A stretch of 64,000 nt of DNA, taken from the NCBI RefSeq assembly GCF_018986735.1, contig NZ_CP065521.1:744001-808000 (forward strand), in the 5' to 3' direction. The DNA is from Schaalia sp. 19OD2882 (GTDB lineage Bacteria > Actinomycetota > Actinomycetes > Actinomycetales > Actinomycetaceae). The notes below the pieces were generated by a model that did no database searches, had not been told where the DNA came from, and saw only the letters and a program-made list of their open reading frames with translations. Each line of letters begins with the position of its first letter. Within the stretch, counting starts at the first letter, position 1. The translations under genes and the position numbers were made by a program. This document shows, in pieces, positions 57,645-64,000 of this stretch.

Positions 57645-57698
57645 ACGCACCATGCCCCGGCTCCGACCGAAACGCCGCGGCGAAGGACCGGGGCCTCC

Positions 57699-57704
57699 TA
57701 GTCT
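57699..57704 (+). promoter_or_regulatory. -10 TAGTCT, leaderless promoter of clpS
   Basis: TAGTCT is 6 nt before ATG 57711. Short GGAG next to the ATG is too close to serve as a normal ribosome site. Confidence 0.6.
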
Positions 57705-57710
57705 TGGAGC

Positions 57711-58001
57711 ATGTCAGCCGACGTGGAGGTTCGTCCGGACTCGCGCGTGGACACGGTCAGAGCCCCGCTGTCCACGTGGCGAACTGTCGTGTGGGACGAC
57801 CCGGTCAATCTCATGGAGTACGTCACCGAGGTCTTCCTGCGTCACTTCGGTTACCCCCGCTCCACCTGCGAGGCCCTCATGCTGCAGGTGCACGTCGAAG
57901 GGCGCGCAGTGGTCTCGACGGGGATGCGGGAGCGCATGGAGGCCGACGTGGTCGCCCTGCACGGCTACGGGCTGCGCGCCACCTTGGAGCGTGACGAATG
58001 A
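57711..58001 (+). CDS. clpS: ATP-dependent Clp protease adaptor ClpS
   Basis: This 96-aa adaptor delivers N-degron substrates to ClpC/ClpA-ClpP. It shows the family core [40 protein letters not shown] and [19 protein letters not shown]. It overlaps the DUF2017 gene by 4 bp (ATGA), the conserved pairing in actinobacteria. Confidence 0.9.
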   Translation: MSADVEVRPDSRVDTVRAPLSTWRTVVWDDPVNLMEYVTEVFLRHFGYPRSTCEALMLQVHVEGRAVVSTGMRERMEADVVALHGYGLRATLERDE

Positions 58002-58570
58002 TCGGCCACTTCGAACGCGCTCCGGGTGGGTACCGGGCGTCGCTCGACGGGGACCACTCGCTGCTGTTCCAACAGCTCCTGCGGGAGATCCTGTTGGTCC
58101 TGGACGACCCGGGGGTCTCCAGCCCGGTCCTGGCGGCCATCGACGAGGAGACCGACCGGCCCGCACCCCACGACCCCGCACTGGGACACCTCCTGCCGTC
58201 GATGAGCCTGGAACCGCAGGAGGCCGAACGCATGCGTGCCCTGACGGAGGACTTCCTGCGCGCGGAAAAGTCCTCACGCCTGCGTCGTGTTCGCCAGGAG
58301 ATGAGCCGTGCGCGTCTTGCCGCACGACCGGTGTGGGTCGACGAAGACGACGTGTGGGACTGGCTGGCCGCCCTCAATGACGTGCGCCTGGCCCTTTCCG
58401 GGGAACTGGGACTGGAGGACCAGTCGGACGCAGAACGTGTCGAACGCCTCGCCATGGAGCAGGAAGAGTCCCGCGCAAGGGAGAACAACGTCGCCGCGGT
58501 GTACATGATGGTCACCTGGTGGCAAGGTTCACTGCTTGGCGCGATGCGTGCGGGAGTACCCACCAACTAG
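57998..58570 (+). CDS. DUF2017 family protein
   Basis: This 190-aa helical protein shows [31 protein letters not shown], a middle [20 protein letters not shown] and the end [21 protein letters not shown] [16 protein letters not shown]. It always follows clpS in actinobacteria and may help ClpS-linked proteolysis; its function is unproven. Confidence 0.85.
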   Translation: MIGHFERAPGGYRASLDGDHSLLFQQLLREILLVLDDPGVSSPVLAAIDEETDRPAPHDPALGHLLPSMSLEPQEAERMRALTEDFLRAEKSSRLRRVRQEMSRARLAARPVWVDEDDVWDWLAALNDVRLALSGELGLEDQSDAERVERLAMEQEESRARENNVAAVYMMVTWWQGSLLGAMRAGVPTN

Positions 58571-58573
58571 TGT
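58568..58573 (+). promoter_or_regulatory. -10 TAGTGT, leaderless promoter of murI
   Basis: TAGTGT overlaps the DUF2017 stop codon (TAG) and lies 7 nt before ATG 58581, so murI may have its own start inside the operon. Confidence 0.5.
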
Positions 58574-58580
58574 CCGGAGC

Positions 58581-59444
58581 ATGGACAACGCGCCGATCGG
58601 GATCTTCGACTCGGGCCTGGGAGGCCTGACCGTCGCGCGTGCAGTCATCGACAAACTCCCCGACGAACACATCATCTACCTGGGCGACACGGCGAACACC
58701 CCCTACGGCCCCAAACCCATCGCCACCGTCCGTGAACACACCTTGGCAGGCCTGGACGAACTGGCCTCCCGGGGAGTCAAAGCCCTGGTCATCGCCTGCA
58801 ACACGGCCACGGCCGCCGCAGTGTCGGATGCGCGGGAACGCTACTGGATCGATGCGGGAATCCCCGTCATCGAAGTCATCACCCCGGCGGCCCGCGCAGC
58901 GGTCAACGCCACCCGCAACCGCCGGATCGGCGTCATCGGCACCGAGGCGACGATCCGCTCGGAGGCCTACAGTTCGGCCCTTGCCGCAGTGCCCGGACTC
59001 GAATTGCACGCCCGAGCGTGCCCGCGATTCGTCGAATTCGTCGAAGCGGGCATCACCCACGGGCCGGATCTTGAGTCCGTCGCCCGCGAATACCTGGTCC
59101 CGCTCAAGAGCGCCGGAGTCGACACCCTGGTCCTGGGCTGCACGCACTACCCGCTGCTCACAGGCGTCATCGGGCGCGTCATGGGCGAGGGCGTCACCCT
59201 GGTGACCTCCTCGGAGGCCACCGCCAACGTCACCTACAACGAATTGGTCGACAGGGACATGCTCCACGTGCCCCTGGGGCCCGGCGAGCGCCAAGAACAC
59301 CTCTTCCTCACCACCGAGGCCGAAGGAGCCTTCCCGCAACTGGCCAGACGATTCCTGGGTCCCGAGGTCCAACAGGTCCACCACGTCGACGTCGACTCCC
59401 ACGGCGGCGGACGCAGGGGCAGGACGGCCACGGGATGGAACTGA
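58581..59444 (+). CDS. murI: Glutamate racemase
   Basis: This 287-aa enzyme makes D-glutamate for peptidoglycan. It shows [33 protein letters not shown], catalytic Cys73 (VIACNTAT) and Cys187 (LGCTHYPLL). The ATG at 58581 ([10 protein letters not shown]) is preferred to 58536. The end overlaps the next gene by 10 bp. Confidence 0.95.
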   Translation: MDNAPIGIFDSGLGGLTVARAVIDKLPDEHIIYLGDTANTPYGPKPIATVREHTLAGLDELASRGVKALVIACNTATAAAVSDARERYWIDAGIPVIEVITPAARAAVNATRNRRIGVIGTEATIRSEAYSSALAAVPGLELHARACPRFVEFVEAGITHGPDLESVAREYLVPLKSAGVDTLVLGCTHYPLLTGVIGRVMGEGVTLVTSSEATANVTYNELVDRDMLHVPLGPGERQEHLFLTTEAEGAFPQLARRFLGPEVQQVHHVDVDSHGGGRRGRTATGWN

Positions 59445-60376
59445 GGATCGTCGGGTGCACGGGGTCGATGTCCGGCCCGCACTCCTCAGCCTCCTGTTAC
59501 CTGGTCCGCGCTCGCGGCATGGATCCCGTCACCGGGGTGGTGCGCTGGTGGAACCTGGCCCTGGACCTGGGCCCGGGTTCCTTCGGACAGCTGTGGCGCC
59601 ACATCGATCCGGTGGACCTGGACGCCGTGGTCTTCTCGCACTGCCATGCCGACCACATGGCTGATGTCATCTCCTTGCACGTGCACCGCCGTTGGGGGCC
59701 GGCCAAGGGGCGGGCGCCGATCGTCGTGGCGGGCCCGGCGGGCACCATCGACCGCATCCGCGACATCGACGGCTGCGGTCCGGGCGAGGACTACGCGGGG
59801 GAGTTCCGCGTCCAGGAGTTGATCGCCGGCCAGAACGTGCAGATCGGGCCGCTCTCGCTGGTGCCCAGCCCCGCTTGGCATTCGGTTCCGGCCTTCGGCG
59901 TGCGCATCTCCGGCCCGGACGAGGCCGACCCCTTCCGCACGGTCACCCTCTTCTACACGGGGGACACCGACGAGTGCGACACGATCCTCGAGGGCGCGCG
60001 CGGTGTCGACCTGCTGCTCACCGAGGTGGGCTTCACCAGAGCCGACACCGCCCGAGGCATCCACATGGACGGGGAACGTGCGGGACGCCTGGCCACCAGG
60101 GCCGAGGTCTCGGCCGTGGTGGCGACCCACATCCAGCCCTGGACCCCTGTCGAGGTCGCGCTGGAGGAGGTGCGCCGCACGTGGTCCGGGCCCCTCGTGG
60201 CCGCCCAGGCCGGCCAGTGCTTCACGGTGGGACGCAGCTTCGGTCGTTCCCTGCGTCACGGGCGGGCCGGAGCCACCCCGCAATTGTCAGAGCTGCGGGT
60301 CCCAGTTGGGACCATTCCTCGCGACGTGTCCGCGCAGGCGGGTGACGAACTGGCCGGCGGCGTCCTCGTCCCCTGA
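59435..60376 (+). CDS. MBL-fold metal-dependent hydrolase
   Basis: This 313-aa β-lactamase-fold protein shows the motif [12 protein letters not shown] (HxHxDH) and further metal ligands in [13 protein letters not shown] and [10 protein letters not shown]. Such genes sit between murI and rph/rdgB in many actinobacteria. The substrate is unknown (cyclic nucleotide phosphodiesterase or tRNase Z-like are options). Its last 90 bp overlap the convergent LysR gene. Confidence 0.8.
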   Translation: MELRIVGCTGSMSGPHSSASCYLVRARGMDPVTGVVRWWNLALDLGPGSFGQLWRHIDPVDLDAVVFSHCHADHMADVISLHVHRRWGPAKGRAPIVVAGPAGTIDRIRDIDGCGPGEDYAGEFRVQELIAGQNVQIGPLSLVPSPAWHSVPAFGVRISGPDEADPFRTVTLFYTGDTDECDTILEGARGVDLLLTEVGFTRADTARGIHMDGERAGRLATRAEVSAVVATHIQPWTPVEVALEEVRRTWSGPLVAAQAGQCFTVGRSFGRSLRHGRAGATPQLSELRVPVGTIPRDVSAQAGDELAGGVLVP

Positions 60377-61213
60377 GCCCCGGCGTCTGCGCAGGAGGAT
60401 TCGCCGCACGCCCAGGCCCGCCATGGCGCTCAGGCGGATGCCGGTGGTGTCCACCCGGTGCAGCGCCATGGCCGGCAGAACCGTGGACCCGATTCCTTCG
60501 CGTACGAGGGCCAGCGCGACCTCGTAGGTGAGGTAGGAGAAGTCGACGACCTCCAGTTCACCGACCCGGGACTGGATGCGTCGAAGGGGTTCCGTGCCGG
60601 TCATCCCGGCCGAGACGCGCAACCACCGCAGGCGCGCGAGGTCGTCCAGGGTGGCCACCGTCGGTGCGGATTCGGGGGAGACCACCACCCACTTCTCGTC
60701 CAGCAGGGGCAGATCCTCCCAGCCGCGTGGGGTGGGGGAGACGTCGGTGTCCTTTTCCAGGACGAGGGCGTCGAGGCGACCTGAGCGCAGTGCCGCCATT
60801 CCGGGGCCCTCGTCGACCTCGCGCAGACTCACCTCCACGCCGGGAAGTTCTTCGCGCAGGTGGGGCAGGGCCGGCAGAAGGAGGGCGCGGGTGACGGTGG
60901 CGAAGGCGCCGATGGTCACCGTTCCGGTGACATGACCGGCCAGCGGACGCAGCTCGGTCGTCATCCGGTCGATCTCGCCGGTGATCCGCTCTGCGCCTTG
61001 GGCAAGGACCAGGCCCGCGGGGGTGAGGACCAGGCCGGAGCCGGTGCGTTGGACCAGGGTCAGACCGACCTCGTCCTCCAGGTGACGCAGCTGTTGTGAC
61101 ACGGCCGATGCTGAGATGTGCAACACGTCCGCAGCTGCGACGACGCCCCCTTCCTGGTGGACTGCCAGGAGGAATGGCAGTCTTCGCGGGTCAATGTGCA
61201 CCGACACCCCCAT
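60287..61213 (-). CDS. LysR-family transcriptional regulator
   Basis: This 308-aa regulator has the LysR HTH (LPFLLAVHQEGGVVAAADVL, HISASAVSQQLRHLEDEVGL) and a C-terminal effector-binding domain. It is divergent from a small membrane protein gene; palindromes in the 76-bp intergenic region are likely operators. It resembles regulators such as ArgP/LysG in general plan only. Convergent 3' overlap with the MBL gene. Confidence 0.85.
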   Translation of the reverse strand: MGVSVHIDPRRLPFLLAVHQEGGVVAAADVLHISASAVSQQLRHLEDEVGLTLVQRTGSGLVLTPAGLVLAQGAERITGEIDRMTTELRPLAGHVTGTVTIGAFATVTRALLLPALPHLREELPGVEVSLREVDEGPGMAALRSGRLDALVLEKDTDVSPTPRGWEDLPLLDEKWVVVSPESAPTVATLDDLARLRWLRVSAGMTGTEPLRRIQSRVGELEVVDFSYLTYEVALALVREGIGSTVLPAMALHRVDTTGIRLSAMAGLGVRRILLRRRRGSGDEDAAGQFVTRLRGHVARNGPNWDPQL

Positions 61214-61217
61214 GAAT

Positions 61218-61244
61218 GAAGCAATGCTTCACGAGGTGTGAAGC
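61218..61244. promoter_or_regulatory. LysR-type operator palindromes
   Basis: GCTTCAC-GAGGT-GTGAAGC (61226-61244) is a perfect 7-bp-arm repeat that contains a TTCAC-N5-GTGAA LysR T-N11-A motif. GAAGCAATGCTTC (61218-61230) overlaps its left half. They lie between the divergent regulator and membrane protein genes. Confidence 0.65.
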
Positions 61245-61289
61245 AGGGTTCCATTGTGCTACATCCCGGGTGGCGTCGACGATCATGCA

Positions 61290-61658
61290 ATGACCTTCTC
61301 GATCGGCGCAGTGGCGATGGTTCTCGGATGGGTGGGGGCCGCCAGCTCCATGGCCGCCTACTACCTTGTCTCCAGCGGCCGCTTCGCGCCCGACTCGCTG
61401 CGCTACCACGCGCTGAACATGGCCGCGTGCGCCATGCTCGCCTTCGCATGCCTGGCCACCCGGTCCTGGCCCTCGATGGTCACCAACCTCATGTTCATGG
61501 CGATCGGCGTGCACATGACGTGGAAGGTCCGTGACCGCATCCTCGTGCGCGCCAAGCGCGTCCTGGCCGGCGCCGGACCGCGCCCGGTGGGCGCTCCGCA
61601 GGAAGCCCCGGCCGAGGCCCTGCCGATCCCCGTTGCCGCTGCGGTCGGCGTCAACTGA
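61290..61658 (+). CDS. Small membrane protein (CBU_0592-like)
   Basis: The ATG at 61290 (MTFSIGAVAMVLGWVGAASS) starts a 122-aa protein with three hydrophobic helices (~1-20, ~40-55, ~62-80) and a Pro/Ala-rich C-terminus. The helix pattern fits the CBU_0592 family of small integral membrane proteins of unknown function. It is probably controlled by the divergent LysR gene. Its end overlaps the convergent rdgB by 8 bp. Confidence 0.7.
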   Translation: MTFSIGAVAMVLGWVGAASSMAAYYLVSSGRFAPDSLRYHALNMAACAMLAFACLATRSWPSMVTNLMFMAIGVHMTWKVRDRILVRAKRVLAGAGPRPVGAPQEAPAEALPIPVAAAVGVN

Positions 61659-62289
61659 GGACGCCCTCACCCTCGCGCAGGGTAGCGACGATGGCGGGGG
61701 TCAGCGCCCTGAACGCAATGCCCCGGTGACTGATGGCGTTCTTCTGCTCGGGTGACATCTGCGCAGTGGTCTCCTCGAAACCGTCGGGCACGAAGATCGG
61801 GTCGTAACCGAAGCCCCCCTCGCCACGTCTCAGTCGCAGCAGACGCCCGTGGACCTCGCCCCTTTCGACGAACTCCCGCCCGTCGGGCAGGACCAGAGCC
61901 GCCACCGACACGAATGAGGCGCCCCGCAGGCGGTCAGGAACATCCGTCAACTGGGCGAGCAGCAGGTCCAGATTGGCCGCATCGTCCCCGTGACGCCCAC
62001 ACCAGCGCGCCGAGAAGATCCCCGGAGCGCCACCCATGACCTCGACGCTCAGACCCGAGTCGTCGGCGATCGCCGGCAGCCCGGTGAACTCCACCAGGGC
62101 GCGGGCCTTGAGCAGGGAGTTCTCCTCGAAAGAGGCTCCGTCCTCGATGGGCTCGGGCGCGCCCAGATCCGACATGCGGGCAATGGTCCCGGCCTCGTAT
62201 CCCTGCCACGCGGGCGCCAGGATTGCCTCCAATTCAGAGATCTTGTGGGCGTTGCCGGTGGCGAAGACCAGGCGAGGGCGCACACTCAC
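61651..62289 (-). CDS. rdgB: Non-canonical purine NTP pyrophosphatase
   Basis: This 212-aa HAM1-type enzyme removes dITP/XTP from nucleotide pools. It shows [48 protein letters not shown] and [10 protein letters not shown]. The start overlaps the rph stop, so the two are co-translated. Confidence 0.9.
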   Translation of the reverse strand: MSVRPRLVFATGNAHKISELEAILAPAWQGYEAGTIARMSDLGAPEPIEDGASFEENSLLKARALVEFTGLPAIADDSGLSVEVMGGAPGIFSARWCGRHGDDAANLDLLLAQLTDVPDRLRGASFVSVAALVLPDGREFVERGEVHGRLLRLRRGEGGFGYDPIFVPDGFEETTAQMSPEQKNAISHRGIAFRALTPAIVATLREGEGVLS

Positions 62290-63050
62290 AGCGTGACCGT
62301 CTCACCCCGGGCCGCCTCCAGGCAGCGTTTTTGCACATCGGCCAACTGCGCATTGCCCAAGGCCGCAAGGTCCAGCAGGGCGCCCAACTCGTCCCGGTCG
62401 AAGGGGGCGTGCTCGGCCGTGCCCTGCACCTCGACGAAGGCGCCCGAGCCCACCTGGACGACATTCATGTCGGTGTGGGCGCGCACGTCCTCGACATAGG
62501 GCAGGTCCAGCATTGGCGTGCCGTCGATGATGCCCACGGAGATCGCACTGACCGAATCCGTGAGGACCGGGCGGGCGGCCCGCGGGACGATGAGCCCCTC
62601 CTGTGTGCCCCAACGCACCGCCTCGGCCAGGGCCACGTAGGCGCCGGTGACGGACGCCGTGCGCGTGCCGCCGTCGGCGCGCAGGACGTCACAGTCCAGG
62701 ACGATCGTGTTCTCACCCAGGGCGGCCACGTCCACCACGGCACGCAGGGAGCGTCCGATCAGACGCGAGATCTCCTGGGTGCGCCCACCGACCTTGCCCT
62801 TGACGGACTCGCGCTGGGAGCGTTCGGAGGTGGCGCGCGGAAGCATCGCGTACTCGGCAGTCACCCACCCTTGGCCGCTGCCCTTGCGCCACCTGGGAAC
62901 GCCTTCGGTCAAGGAGGCGACGCACAGGACGCGTGTGTCGCCGAACTCCACCAGGACGGAACCTTCACCGGTGCCCGACCACCCGCGGGTCAGTCGCACA
63001 GGTCGGAGCTGGTCGGGGGTGCGCCCGTCGGCGCGCGTGTTCGCAGTCAT
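62286..63050 (-). CDS. rph: Ribonuclease PH
   Basis: This 254-aa phosphorolytic 3' exoribonuclease trims tRNA ends. It shows [60 protein letters not shown] and [20 protein letters not shown]. Leaderless start: TAACGT (63062-63057) 6 nt before ATG. It heads the rph-rdgB operon, divergent from nudC. Confidence 0.95.
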   Translation of the reverse strand: MTANTRADGRTPDQLRPVRLTRGWSGTGEGSVLVEFGDTRVLCVASLTEGVPRWRKGSGQGWVTAEYAMLPRATSERSQRESVKGKVGGRTQEISRLIGRSLRAVVDVAALGENTIVLDCDVLRADGGTRTASVTGAYVALAEAVRWGTQEGLIVPRAARPVLTDSVSAISVGIIDGTPMLDLPYVEDVRAHTDMNVVQVGSGAFVEVQGTAEHAPFDRDELGALLDLAALGNAQLADVQKRCLEAARGETVTL

Positions 63051-63056
63051 GCCCCC

Positions 63057-63062
63057 ACGTTA
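63057..63062 (-). promoter_or_regulatory. -10 TAACGT, leaderless promoter of rph
   Basis: On the minus strand TAACGT is 6 nt before ATG 63050; GGGGG follows it but is next to the start codon. Confidence 0.5.
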
Positions 63063-63071
63063 GCCGGGCGC

Positions 63072-63077
63072 TACCGT
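63072..63077 (+). promoter_or_regulatory. -10 TACCGT, leaderless promoter of nudC
   Basis: TACCGT is 7 nt before ATG 63085, so rph and nudC have back-to-back leaderless promoters. Confidence 0.5.
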
Positions 63078-63084
63078 GGTCGTC

Positions 63085-64000
63085 ATGGACGCCCGACTGC
63101 CGCTGGCCCGTGGACTGATCGACCCGATGGTTTCCTTCAGGCAGACCTTGGGCGAGACGGACCTCGTGGTGGAGGGGTCGATCGCAGGAGTCCGACGCAT
63201 CGAGTACCTGGTGGTCGGGGACCGTGGAGCGGTTCTCCTGGCCTCGCAACCCGCGAACGGGCGGCAGGTGGGGCTGCTGCGGGGCGGGGCGCAGCTGCGT
63301 GAGATGGTCGCGGGCCGGACCAGTCACGTCCTCGCCCTGGGGGTCACCGCCGAGGGCACCTTCCACGTGGCGCTGCACGTGCCCAGGACCTGCGCTTCGG
63401 CCGGGCCCGGCAGATGTGAGGCCCGCGTCGAAGGCGCCGGCGTGGAGGAGTTCGGGGGCGTGTGGTCCGACCTCAGGCGAGTGGGGCACCTGCTCGGCGA
63501 CGAGGACGCGGCCCTGGCGACCTCGGCCTGCGCATTGGTGGCCTGGCACGGCGAGGTCTCCTTCTGCCAGAGTTGCGGCGCGCCGTCCCACGTCAGTGGC
63601 GGCGGCTGGACGCGCACGTGTTCTGCCTGCGGACGCCTGGAGTACCCCCGGCAGGACCCGGCGGTCATCGCCTTGGTCACCGACGAGGACGATCGTGTGC
63701 TCCTGGCCCACAACACCGCGTGGCGACCGCGCTTCATGTCCCTGCCGGCGGGCTTCGTCGACGCAGGCGAATCACCTGAACGCACGGTGGTGCGGGAACT
63801 GCGTGAGGAGGTGGGCCTGGAGGTCACAGGAGTCGACTACCTGGCGAGCCAACCTTGGCCCTTCCCGCGCTCGATGATGATGGCGTTCCGGGCGCACTTG
63901 GCGCCGGGCAGTGCGCGGACGCCCACACCCGACGGGGTCGAGATCGACAGGGCGTGTTTCCTCAGCCGCAGCGAACTGGTCGAGGCCGTCACCGCCGGTG
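63085..64000 (+). CDS. nudC: NAD+/NADH pyrophosphatase NudC (partial, runs off the edge)
   Basis: This Nudix hydrolase acts on NADH or NAD-capped RNA ends. The first 305 codons are present. It has a four-Cys zinc ribbon (CQSCGAP ... CSACG) and a Nudix box GFVDAGESPERTVVRELREE followed by VGLEV, preceded by YPRQDPAVIALVTDEDDRVL and followed by LASQPWPFPRSMMMAF, the SQPWPFPxS signature. The reading frame is open at 64000; no stop was seen. Confidence 0.9.
   Translation, partial: MDARLPLARGLIDPMVSFRQTLGETDLVVEGSIAGVRRIEYLVVGDRGAVLLASQPANGRQVGLLRGGAQLREMVAGRTSHVLALGVTAEGTFHVALHVPRTCASAGPGRCEARVEGAGVEEFGGVWSDLRRVGHLLGDEDAALATSACALVAWHGEVSFCQSCGAPSHVSGGGWTRTCSACGRLEYPRQDPAVIALVTDEDDRVLLAHNTAWRPRFMSLPAGFVDAGESPERTVVRELREEVGLEVTGVDYLASQPWPFPRSMMMAFRAHLAPGSARTPTPDGVEIDRACFLSRSELVEAVTAG

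Noticed and set aside
1..64000. tRNA, rRNA, CRISPR or insertion sequence
   Set aside because: No cloverleaf, rRNA-like block, regular spaced repeat or transposase was recognised by eye; a covariance search could still find a tRNA att site outside the window.

Overview
The window is GC-rich actinobacterial DNA. High third-position GC, many GTG starts, leaderless promoters (TAnnnT 6-7 nt before the start codon) and the block pncB / clpS-DUF2017-murI-MBL / rdgB-rph suggest Actinomycetales, probably Actinomycetaceae (Actinomyces/Schaalia-like). The genus is an inference; no rRNA or other marker gene is present.

Positions 1 to about 36 kb are a temperate siphophage-type prophage that continues beyond the left edge. 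Read on the minus strand from right to left, it has: a divergent pair of XRE repressors around an operator cluster (31.34-32.11 kb); an early region of small HTH, membrane, ParB-like and RusA-like genes (22-29.4 kb); HNH, small and large terminase (18.0-21.3 kb); portal, MuF head protein, scaffold, capsid, connectors, major tail protein, frameshifted tail chaperones, tape measure and tail-tip proteins (3.2-18 kb); and an endolysin/holin cassette (1.5-3.0 kb). Plus-strand accessory genes are scattered in it: a stand-alone AEP primase domain, a 35-aa protein, a 231-aa protein, and, right of the repressor switch, a DUF4041/GIY-YIG protein resembling SNIPE-type anti-phage nucleases and a 562-aa protein with a PH-like tail. 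The MuF head protein ends in a CdiA-type PD-(D/E)XK toxin domain. No integrase or att site was found.

Positions about 36-64 kb are host chromosome. A ribbon-helix-helix toxin-antitoxin pair and an Aer-type PAS protein come first. They are followed by a pentose locus (38.65-52.54 kb): a ChvE/GguAB-type ABC transporter, two paralogous LacI-family regulators with the same recognition helix, araD-araA (no araB), and a YtfQRT-YjfF-type ABC transporter. LacI-type boxes resembling GTTAGCGCTAAC lie at the front of all three transcription units, which suggests a single regulon. The rest is housekeeping: HU, nagB, DUF3039 plus a DEAD-type helicase, pncB (minus), clpS-DUF2017-murI-MBL, a LysR regulator divergent from a small membrane protein, rdgB-rph (minus), and nudC running off the right edge.
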